Assembly: GCA_900544205.1 (NCBI GenBank)
Contig: UQUG01000009.1
Coordinates: 1-40,815, forward strand
Origin: an uncultured Collinsella sp.
GTDB taxonomy: Bacteria > Actinomycetota > Coriobacteriia > Coriobacteriales > Coriobacteriaceae
Direction of reading: 5' to 3'
Length of the DNA stretch: 40,815 nt
The notes beneath the pieces are model-generated. The model was not told where the DNA came from, ran no database searches, and saw only the letters and a list, made by a program, of their open reading frames with translations. A program made the position numbers and the translations under genes. Below, one piece after another: positions 34,532 through 40,815 of the stretch. The first letter of the stretch is position 1. Each line of letters starts with the position of its first letter.

Positions 34532-36103
34532 ATGCGGTCGATTCTTCCCAAGGGGGAAAGCAGGAAGCGTCGCAGCATCGCGGTGCGCGCGATCGCCTGC
34601 GTTCTCGTCGCCCTGCTCGCGCTTCCCTTCGCGGGGTGCAGTGCGAGCCCGAACGCGACCGGTGGCACGGAAGGCTCTCAGGAATACACTGTGAGCGTCT
34701 CGCTCTCCGGCGGGTCAGGGCGCGCAAGCATCGCCTCACCAACCACAATTGTGAAGGATGGCGACACCTACACCGCGACCATCACCTGGTCGAGTTCGAA
34801 CTACGACAAGATGACCGTCGACGGCGTGGACTACGCGCCCATAAACGACGGCGGCAACTCCACGTTCGAGATACCCGTCACGCTCGACGAGGACATCGCC
34901 GTGTCGGCCGAAACCGTCGCCATGTCGACGCCGCACACCATCGACTACACGCTCCACTTCGACTCATCCACCATGAAGGAGAAATCGGGCGACGAAGCAA
35001 GCGGCGGCTCCCCTGCGAGAACGGCTTCAAGCGCCGCGGCCGACTTCCACAACGCCGATTTGGGCTGCGGCTGGAAGCCGACGGGGACGCTTCAGCTTGA
35101 ATACGCCGAGCACTTCACTGTCGACGAGTTCGAAGGCGGCCTGCGGCTTATCTGCATTTCGAACGGGGAGCGCTTCCTCGTGGTGCCGCAAGATGCGAAG
35201 GTACCTGATGGGTTGAGCTCCGACATCGCGGTCATAAGGCGTCCCGCCGACAAGGTGTACCTCGTGTCGTCGGCGACGATGTGCCTGGTCGACGCGCTCG
35301 ATGCGAACGACAATATCATCATGTCGGGCACGAAGGCCGACGATTGCTCGGTCGCGGGCTTCAAAAGCGCGCTCGAAAGTGGGGCGATCGCCTACGGCGG
35401 CAAGTACAGCGCGCCCGACTACGAGCGAATATCGGCCTCGGGCTGCACGCTCGCCATCGAGAACACCATGATCAACCACACACCCGATGTGAAGGAAAAG
35501 CTGCAGAAACTCGGGCTCGTCGTGCTCACCGAACAGTCGTCGAGCGAGCCCGAAGCACTCGGGCGCGTCGAGTGGATTAAGCTTTTCGGCGTCCTGTTCG
35601 ACAAGGAAGACGAAGCCGCGCACCTGTTCAACGAGCAGAAGGCCCGCGTCGAGCAAACGTCGGGGCTCGCGTCGTCAGGTAAAACCGTGGCGTATTTCTA
35701 CATTAACTCGAACGGGGCCGCCGTCACGCGGCGGGCGGGCGACTACGTGGCACAGATGATCGAGCTTGCAGGCGGCAACTACGCGCTCGATGACGCGCAG
35801 ACGGCGTCGACGTCAGGTTCGTCAGTAACGCTCGAAATGGAACGCTTCTACGCGACGGCGAAGGATGCCGACATCATCGTCTACAACGGCACCATCGACG
35901 AATCGGTTGCCACCTTGAACGACTTCGTAGGCAAAAACGCGCTATTGTCGCAGTTCAAAGCCGTGAAGAACGGCAACGTCTGGGTCACAAGCGCCGACAT
36001 GTACCAGCAGATGACTTCTACCGCCGACATTATCGACGAGCTGCACGGGGCGTTCACCGGCGATGACGCGAGCGACTTCCATTATCTGAGGAAGCTCGGC
36101 TAG
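34532..36103 (+). CDS. BtuF/FepB-type substrate-binding lipoprotein with extra N-terminal domain
   Basis: Encodes 523 aa. A lipoprotein signal (VLVALLALPFAGC) precedes a beta-rich domain (~residues 50-150, with TWSSSNYDKMTVDGVDYAP and STFEIPVTLDED) that resembles the whole of the preceding small lipoprotein. The rest is a TroA/BtuF-type binding protein: LRLICISNGERFLVVP, VDALDANDNIIMSG, LGRVEWIKLFGVLFDKED, YFYINSNGAAVTRRAGDYVA and NALLSQFKAVKNGNVWVTS. The binding partner is the BtuC-type permease encoded next. Ligand could be a corrinoid, heme or precursor; the riboswitch favours corrinoid. The start follows the previous stop by 4 bases, and a good ribosome binding site is not evident. Confidence 0.85.
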   Translation: MRSILPKGESRKRRSIAVRAIACVLVALLALPFAGCSASPNATGGTEGSQEYTVSVSLSGGSGRASIASPTTIVKDGDTYTATITWSSSNYDKMTVDGVDYAPINDGGNSTFEIPVTLDEDIAVSAETVAMSTPHTIDYTLHFDSSTMKEKSGDEASGGSPARTASSAAADFHNADLGCGWKPTGTLQLEYAEHFTVDEFEGGLRLICISNGERFLVVPQDAKVPDGLSSDIAVIRRPADKVYLVSSATMCLVDALDANDNIIMSGTKADDCSVAGFKSALESGAIAYGGKYSAPDYERISASGCTLAIENTMINHTPDVKEKLQKLGLVVLTEQSSSEPEALGRVEWIKLFGVLFDKEDEAAHLFNEQKARVEQTSGLASSGKTVAYFYINSNGAAVTRRAGDYVAQMIELAGGNYALDDAQTASTSGSSVTLEMERFYATAKDADIIVYNGTIDESVATLNDFVGKNALLSQFKAVKNGNVWVTSADMYQQMTSTADIIDELHGAFTGDDASDFHYLRKLG

Positions 36104-36107
36104 CGTC

Positions 36108-37148
36108 ATGAGAAGCCGGCTTTCCATGACATACGACGAATCGGGGCGCGCCGCGCGGTGTCGCGTCGTGACGGCGCTGCTCGCTGTTGCCCTCATCGTG
36201 CTCGTCGGGGCCAACCTGTGCATCGGGAGCGTGCTCGTGCCCGCAGACCACATCCCCGGCATCCTTTCGGGCGGCGCGGCCAATTCCATGGAAAGCCAAG
36301 TCATCTGGGAGATTCGCCTGCCGCGCGTGCTTTCAGCCGTGCTTCTCGGCGGGGCACTTTCGCTCTCCGGGTTCCTGCTGCAGACGTTTTTCAACAATCC
36401 CATCGCCGACCCGTTCATCTTGGGCGTCTCCTCGGGCGCAAAGTTCGTCGTCGCACTTACGATGATCGTGCTTCTGGGCGCGAACCAGGCCATGTCCTCG
36501 CCGGCCATGGTGGCCGCAGCGTTTCTGGGATCGCTTATCACCATCGGCTTCGTGCTCCTCATCGCACGGCGCATAAGTTCCATGGCCATGCTCATCGTGG
36601 CGGGCGTCATGGTGGGATACATCTGCTCGGCGGCGACGAACTTTCTCATCGCCTTCGCCGACGACCAGTCCATCGTGAACCTGCACAACTGGTCTTTGGG
36701 TAGCTTCTCGGGTTCGAGCTGGGACGACATCGCGGTCATCGCGGTCGTGGTGATCACCGTGAGCGCATGCGTATTCGCGATATCGAAGCCCCTTTCCGCC
36801 TTCCAGCTGGGAGAAGCCTACGCGAAAAGCGTCGGCGTGAACGTCGCACGCTTCCGCGTGGTGCTCGTCCTTCTAGCGAGCATGCTCTCCGCCTGCGTGA
36901 CCGCGTTCGCTGGTCCGGTGTCGTTCGTAGGCATCGCGGTTCCGCATCTCGTGAAGTCGGCGCTGAAGTCGTCGAAGCCCATCTGCGTGATTCCTGCGTG
37001 CTTCTTGGGAGGCGCCATCTTCTGCGCGGGTTGCGATTTGATCGCGCGCACGCTGTTCTCTCCCGTCGAGCTTTCCATCAGCGCCGTCACTGCCATCTTC
37101 GGCGCGCCGGTGGTTATCGCGCTCATGCTGAAGAAGCGGGTGAGGTAG
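36108..37148 (+). CDS. btuC: BtuC/FecCD-type ABC permease
   Basis: Encodes 346 aa with about ten hydrophobic segments. Family signature IRLPRVLSAVLLGGALSLSG near residue 69, FNNPIADPFILGVSSGAKF near 95, and the coupling region FAGPVSFVGIAVPHLVKSAL near 265. This branch moves cobalamin, heme or siderophores inward. Gene symbol rests on operon context only. The ATG follows the binding protein stop by 4 bases, and its stop abuts the ATPase ATG (TAGATG). Confidence 0.88.
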   Translation: MRSRLSMTYDESGRAARCRVVTALLAVALIVLVGANLCIGSVLVPADHIPGILSGGAANSMESQVIWEIRLPRVLSAVLLGGALSLSGFLLQTFFNNPIADPFILGVSSGAKFVVALTMIVLLGANQAMSSPAMVAAAFLGSLITIGFVLLIARRISSMAMLIVAGVMVGYICSAATNFLIAFADDQSIVNLHNWSLGSFSGSSWDDIAVIAVVVITVSACVFAISKPLSAFQLGEAYAKSVGVNVARFRVVLVLLASMLSACVTAFAGPVSFVGIAVPHLVKSALKSSKPICVIPACFLGGAIFCAGCDLIARTLFSPVELSISAVTAIFGAPVVIALMLKKRVR

Positions 37149-38465
37149 ATGGGGGAATTCGTGCCGCGGCCCAAAACGCTCGGAGGGGACATTCCATGCT
37201 TAGACAGTCCTGAGCTCGCACGAAAGCGCCAGAAGACACTTTCGGCTCGTGCGGAACTGCGTGCGGAACGCCTCCTTCGAGCGGAGTCGAACCTCGAAAC
37301 CCCGGTCGAAACGCAGGCTGACGGAGCGCCGCTTTTCCGCATAAGCGACCTGTCGGCGGGCTACGACAAGAAGGTCGTAGTCGAAGGCGTCGATCTGGAG
37401 GTTCGCGCGGGCGACGTCGTGGCGCTCATCGGGCCGAACGGCTCGGGCAAGTCGACCATCTTGAAAACCATCACACGCCATCTGGCACCGCTTGCCGGCG
37501 CGGTCGAGCTCGACGGGCGGGAGATTTCCCGATGGAAGACGGCGGAGTTCGCAAGGAACCTTGCCGTTATGCTGACAGATCGCCCCCGGACCGAGCTCCT
37601 CACCTGCCGCGATATCGTAGAGGCGGGAAGGCATCCCTACACCGGGCGAATGGGCACACTCTCGCCCGACGACCATAGTCGGGTCGACGAGGCCATGAAA
37701 ACCGCACATGTGGAAGAGCTCGCCGAGCGCGACTTCATGCAGATAAGCGACGGGCAACGCCAGCGCGTCATGCTCGCACGCGCCATCGCGCAGGATCCGC
37801 GCGTGCTCGTGCTCGACGAGCCCACGTCGTATCTCGATATCCGCTACCAGATCGACCTGCTGCGAATACTTCGCCACCTTGCGAAATCGCGGAATGTGGC
37901 TATCATCATGTCCATCCACGAACTCGAGCTCGCGCAGAAAAGCGCCGACAAGGTGATTTGCGTGAAGGACGGCCGGGTCTTCCGCGCCGGCGCACCCGAG
38001 GACATATTCACGCGCGAGACGATTGGCGAGCTCTACGGCCTTAAACATGGCACCTTCAACGAGCGCTTCGGCAGCGTGGAAATTGGGCGCCCGCACGGCG
38101 ATGCGCACACGTTCGTCATCGCCGGCGCGGGTACGGGGTCGGCTGTGTTTCGCCAGCTCATCCGGCAGGGCAAGGCGTTCTACGCGGGCGTTCTGCACGA
38201 AGGGGACATCGACTGTGAGCTCGCGCGCGACCTGGCGGCGGAATGCGTGGCCGAGCGCGCCTTCGAGCCTATCGGGGATAAAACCATAGCCCACGCCAAA
38301 GAGCTCCTCGTCCACTGTGCGCGCCTTATCGTGTGCCCCGCCGCCTTCGGCACCATAAACGCCCGCAACGCAGAGCTCGTCGAGTTCGCACGCTCGCATG
38401 GTATCGAGGTCATGCGAGCGTGCGAAGGCGCATCGGAGGATTCCCAATTGGAGTGGGAAGGATAA
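37149..38465 (+). CDS. btuD: BtuD/FecE-type ABC ATPase with extra C-terminal domain
   Basis: Encodes 438 aa. After ~60 unusual residues the ATPase begins at FRISDLSAGYDKK: Walker A IGPNGSGKST near 95, signature ISDGQRQRVMLARAI near 200, Walker B VLVLDEPTSYLD and switch IMSIHELE. From ~residue 312 a second domain of ~125 residues follows (TFVIAGAGTGSAVFRQLI, FYAGVLHEGDIDCELA, ERAFEPIGDKTIAHAKELL), a nucleotide-binding-looking extension found on some FecE homologues. Residues ~12-42 are encoded by a family A palindrome, so the true start may lie downstream or the leader may be repeat-derived. The ATG at 37,149 is coupled to btuC. Confidence 0.86.
   Translation: MGEFVPRPKTLGGDIPCLDSPELARKRQKTLSARAELRAERLLRAESNLETPVETQADGAPLFRISDLSAGYDKKVVVEGVDLEVRAGDVVALIGPNGSGKSTILKTITRHLAPLAGAVELDGREISRWKTAEFARNLAVMLTDRPRTELLTCRDIVEAGRHPYTGRMGTLSPDDHSRVDEAMKTAHVEELAERDFMQISDGQRQRVMLARAIAQDPRVLVLDEPTSYLDIRYQIDLLRILRHLAKSRNVAIIMSIHELELAQKSADKVICVKDGRVFRAGAPEDIFTRETIGELYGLKHGTFNERFGSVEIGRPHGDAHTFVIAGAGTGSAVFRQLIRQGKAFYAGVLHEGDIDCELARDLAAECVAERAFEPIGDKTIAHAKELLVHCARLIVCPAAFGTINARNAELVEFARSHGIEVMRACEGASEDSQLEWEG
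37182..37275. repeat. Palindromic repeat, family A, copy 3, inside the ATPase gene
   Basis: Reverse orientation relative to copies 1 and 2: ACAGTCCTG, CTCGCACGAA, TTCGGCTCGTGCGGAACTGCG occur in the same order as in the reverse complement of 2803-2939, including the flanking TCCATGCT. Outer arms GGAGG (37,182-37,186) and CCTCC (37,271-37,275) pair. The inner loop differs (GCGCCAGAAGACA in place of the perfect stem). It lies within the first 43 codons of the ATPase frame without breaking it. Confidence 0.8.
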
Positions 38466-38480
38466 ACTGGACTTTTTTAA

Positions 38481-38573
38481 GGATCCTCAGGCTACAGCTC
38501 CTACGCCGGCGAGGTCTCCAAGGCGCCGGAGAACCTCGTGAACAGGAATTTCCACGCCGACGAGCCCAACTAG
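38481..38573 (+). pseudogene. Remnant of an IS3-type transposase (integrase core, OrfB)
   Basis: A 30-codon open stretch after a stop at 38,478-38,480 encodes GEVSKAPENLVNRNFHAD near its end and stops at 38,571-38,573. This is the segment that precedes the DDE integrase core in IS3-family OrfB (typically followed by P-N-x-x-W-x-T-D). The catalytic core is absent. It sits between the btuD stop and the tetR stop and marks the right edge of the island. Confidence 0.65.
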
Positions 38574-38575
38574 GC

Positions 38576-39187
38576 CTAATCCAAGCGAGATTCCAGACTC
38601 GAAAGGCCGTTGAGCGTGAGGTCGTTGGCAACCTCCGAGACGCGCTCGATAGGAACCGAGCCATCAGACAATGCCCACGTGCGATAGATACCGATAATAC
38701 CCGACAGCAAAAACGACAGATAGTAGTCGAACATCTCGTCCTTGAGACCTTGAGGCAGCAGATCGCGCTCGGCAATCTCGTGCTCGAGCGGCGCGCGAAG
38801 ACGAGCCATAAAATCATCGAGCGGAATGTTCTCGATAAGTTGACGATTAAGCACCAAGTTGTTGCACAGTGCCTCGTTAACGGTTTTAAAGAAGGTCGCC
38901 GCCGCGCCAAGAGCGCGCTCGTTGGTGTCGCCGTCCATTGAAGCAAGCGTTTTCTCGACCGAGTCGACAATCATCTCCACCACATCGACGGCAATGGCAT
39001 CGAGCAGGCCGTCAACCGTACCAAAGTGAACGTAAAAGGTCTTGCGGTCGACATTGGCCTCGCGCGCAACAGCACTCACCGTAATGTCTGCCAGCGGCTT
39101 TTCCATGAGCAGGCGCTCGAAAGCCGAAAGGATGGCATTACGGCTGCGAACGATGCGACGATCAAGACGCGGTTTGCTGGTTGCCAT
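38576..39187 (-). CDS. TetR-family transcriptional regulator
   Basis: Encodes 203 aa. The N-terminal helix-turn-helix is clear: RDILSAF-like helix RNAILSAFERLLMEKPLADITV, then SAVAREANVDRKTFYVHFG. The C-terminal ligand and dimerisation region is of the common AcrR-like kind with no assigned ligand. The ATG at 39,187 follows GAAGGGA by ~8 bases. A candidate operator lies just upstream (39,231-39,254), implying autoregulation. The MacAB-type export operon on the far side of the island is a plausible ancestral target, since removing the island would place the two convergently next to each other (inference). Confidence 0.92.
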   Translation of the reverse strand: MATSKPRLDRRIVRSRNAILSAFERLLMEKPLADITVSAVAREANVDRKTFYVHFGTVDGLLDAIAVDVVEMIVDSVEKTLASMDGDTNERALGAAATFFKTVNEALCNNLVLNRQLIENIPLDDFMARLRAPLEHEIAERDLLPQGLKDEMFDYYLSFLLSGIIGIYRTWALSDGSVPIERVSEVANDLTLNGLSSLESRLD

Positions 39188-39230
39188 GGGCGTGTCCCTT
39201 CGATATGCGAGCATTCATCAACAGATGAGA

Positions 39231-39254
39231 GATAATCTACGTAAGAGGATTATC
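39231..39254. promoter_or_regulatory. Candidate TetR operator
   Basis: A perfect inverted repeat, GATAATC (39,231-39,237) and GATTATC (39,248-39,254), separated by 10 bases, lies 44 bases upstream of the tetR start. Arm length and position fit a TetR-type operator. I did not see the same arms upstream of the export operon. Confidence 0.45.
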
Positions 39255-39303
39255 CCCCATACAGCACAAATATGCCTCGCATCATGAAGAACGCACGACT
39301 GCC

Positions 39304-40611
39304 CTACTGCGACTTAGGGTGCTTCTTCTTATTGAGTGCCGACGGAGATACGCGAATACCGTCTCCTGTCTGACGCACATAGGCCTTATGAGCCGGCTTT
39401 GCGGTCCCAGAAGCCTTCTGAGCGTGCTTCTTGGGATCAACGGTAACAGCATTCGTGGGGTGCGGCTTAGTGGGCGCAGAGGGCGTCTGAGGCGTGCGGC
39501 CGAGCTTGCGCATCACGCGATCCCAGCGCGCATGGATGCTCTCGTTGTGGGCGCTCTTAAGTCCCAGCAGGGGCGCAGCCAAAATGGTAGGCGCAATAAA
39601 CGTAATGAGACGCCACAGCAGATAGCCGGCGGTCGAAGCCGAACCGAAGAAATGACCCAAGAACAATGCAAAGCCGCCCTCAGCGCCACCAGTTCCACCG
39701 GGCAAGGGAACCGCAGAGCTTAACAGCTGGACAAAGGCGCTCGCGGCCATGACCGAGAAAAAGTCGACCTCGTGGTGGCCAAAGGCAAGCATCAGGAAAT
39801 ACGGAACCAGATAGAAAAACGCGAGCTGCAGCATGGTGATAAACACGGTGAGCAGCATGGAAGAAAAATGTCCGGCCGAAAGCTTGAACTTCTCGGAGAA
39901 GGAGTAGATCTCGCCATCGACAAACGTGCGCCAACTCTCGATCTTAGTGGCCGAGACACCAATGCGCTCGAGCCAATTGATGATGCAATGGGCGACGCGC
40001 GTGACGGTCTTAGGCATGAGCGCGACGGCGAAGATGCCAAGCAAGATGCAGCAGTGTCCACCAAAGCTAAAGACGCACAGCAGCGTCATGTCGCCGTAGC
40101 GTTCGGCAAAAAACGGCATACGGGCGAGCAGCAGGATAGCGCCCCAGGCGACCAGGCCAAACTGGTACACGATAAAACGCGTGAATTGCGTGGCGCCGGC
40201 CTCGCCCACGTTTTGGCCGGCCTTGGTCAGGCGATAGATCTGAGCCGGGGTGGAGCCCATCATCATGGGCGTCAGGTTGCCAAAGAAGATGCCACTCGCC
40301 TCGACCGAGATCAGGTCGCGGATGCCGACGGGCGAATTGGGATCGAGCCAGACGGCGATCGCATAGGCCACAATGCCAAAGAACAGGTACATGAACATGC
40401 AAAGACACGCGACAACGAGCCATGACGCCTGGACGCTCGACATAGCGGCCCAGAACTGCCCCATCTGCCCGGTTACCACCAGATAGACGATATAACCTAC
40501 CAGCACGACGCCGATAAAGATGGCGCCGCGGCGTGCGCTCTTATTGTCATCTCCGCCCGAGGCCTCAACCTCGACCTGGGGCTTAGACGTATGCTGAGAG
40601 GACTCCGTCAT
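39304..40611 (-). CDS. Flippase-like integral membrane protein (YbhN/AglD2, LPG-synthase TM family)
   Basis: Encodes 435 aa with about eight membrane segments between residues ~35 and ~350, a charged N-terminal tail and a basic, proline/lysine-rich C-terminal tail of ~75 residues. Family marks are ASGIFFGNLTPMMMGSTPAQ near residue 110 and SSAVPLPGGTGGAEGGFALFL near 300, which match the lysylphosphatidylglycerol synthase membrane region without its synthetase domain. Such proteins are thought to move lipids or lipid-linked sugars; the substrate here is unknown. The ATG at 40,611 follows AGAAGGAG; an extended start at 40,677 is rejected. Confidence 0.88.
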   Translation of the reverse strand: MTESSQHTSKPQVEVEASGGDDNKSARRGAIFIGVVLVGYIVYLVVTGQMGQFWAAMSSVQASWLVVACLCMFMYLFFGIVAYAIAVWLDPNSPVGIRDLISVEASGIFFGNLTPMMMGSTPAQIYRLTKAGQNVGEAGATQFTRFIVYQFGLVAWGAILLLARMPFFAERYGDMTLLCVFSFGGHCCILLGIFAVALMPKTVTRVAHCIINWLERIGVSATKIESWRTFVDGEIYSFSEKFKLSAGHFSSMLLTVFITMLQLAFFYLVPYFLMLAFGHHEVDFFSVMAASAFVQLLSSAVPLPGGTGGAEGGFALFLGHFFGSASTAGYLLWRLITFIAPTILAAPLLGLKSAHNESIHARWDRVMRKLGRTPQTPSAPTKPHPTNAVTVDPKKHAQKASGTAKPAHKAYVRQTGDGIRVSPSALNKKKHPKSQ

Positions 40612-40644
40612 GAGACTCCTTCTAACAGTCAAAATATCTTGGAT

Positions 40645-40650
40645 ATTGTA
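40645..40650 (-). promoter_or_regulatory. Candidate -10 box for the flippase-like gene
   Basis: TACAAT (5/6) on the minus strand lies 34 bases before the ATG. The matching -35 region is weak. Confidence 0.35.
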
Positions 40651-40712
40651 CCCGTAAGGGCCATAGGCAGAACGCAAAGCTCTGGTTCAAACGGGAATTG
40701 CAGACGGTTGTT

Positions 40713-40752
40713 TGAAAATAAAAAACCCGGCCTTCCATAGGAAGTCCGGGTA
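40713..40752 (-). terminator. Intrinsic terminator downstream of tRNA-Glu
   Basis: On the minus strand the stem ACCCGGACTTCC/GGAAGGCCGGGT with loop TAT is followed by TTTTTTATTTT. It lies about 10 bases after the tRNA 3' end. Confidence 0.92.
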
Positions 40753-40761
40753 TCAGATGCG

Positions 40762-40815
40762 TGGTAGCCCGTACCAGATTCGAACTGGTGATCTCCGCCT
40801 TGAGAGGGCGGCGTC
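40762..40815 (-). tRNA. tRNA-Glu (anticodon CUC), cut by window end
   Basis: Read on the minus strand, the anticodon arm CCGCC-CTCTCAA-GGCGG gives anticodon CTC, with the stem typical of tRNA-Glu. The T-arm ACCAG-TTCGAAT-CTGGT, 3' acceptor half ACGGGCT, discriminator A and encoded CCA (40,764-40,762) are complete. The 5' acceptor half and D-arm lie beyond 40,815. Its charging enzyme, gltX, is also in the window. Confidence 0.93.

Overview
The window looks like a chromosomal segment of a high-GC Gram-positive gut anaerobe of the class Coriobacteriia, most like Collinsella. This is inferred from protein character, gene neighbourhood and the style of the intergenic palindromes; no rRNA is present to prove it. 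It has two kinds of DNA: an ordinary backbone (about 1-16,540 and 38,574-40,815) and a roughly 22 kb cobalamin (vitamin B12) island (about 16,560-38,573). The island reads visibly richer in GCG/CGC runs, and each end carries a small transposase remnant (IS21-like on the left, IS3-like on the right).

Left backbone. A minus-strand housekeeping block runs gltX, priA, def, fmt, rsmB (translation and replication restart). It is followed on the plus strand by metK, a single-chain L-serine dehydratase, a membrane-anchored L,D-transpeptidase and a three-gene MacA/MacB-type export operon. Gaps hold rho-independent terminators and large inverted repeats of three sequence families.

Island, minus strand (32,463 down to 16,684). 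Seventeen tightly packed genes, mostly with start/stop overlaps, encode the anaerobic (early cobalt insertion) pathway: cbiF, cbiD, cbiL, cbiG, cbiH, cbiET, cbiA, cobT, cobU, cobS, a cobU/cobC-type fusion, cbiB, cobD, cbiP, cobO, cbiC, cbiJ. The set is nearly complete for corrin ring construction, amidation, adenosylation and nucleotide loop assembly. However, cbiL, the precorrin-2 C20-methyltransferase, has lost most of its middle in frame, so the pathway may be broken unless another cbiL exists elsewhere.

Island, plus strand (32,595 to 38,465). A strong promoter and a cobalamin riboswitch precede a CbiK cobaltochelatase with a Tat/lipoprotein signal, a small lipoprotein with a beta-rich domain, a BtuF-type binding lipoprotein carrying a related N-terminal domain, a BtuC-type permease and a BtuD-type ATPase with an extra C-terminal domain. 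This looks like an extracytoplasmic chelatase coupled to a tetrapyrrole or corrinoid importer under B12 control, and it is the most interesting system in the window. A copy of a backbone palindromic repeat lies inside the ATPase reading frame.

Right backbone. A TetR-family regulator with a candidate operator, a flippase-like membrane protein, a terminator and a tRNA-Glu(CUC) cut by the window end. The island may separate the MacAB-type operon from this TetR gene.
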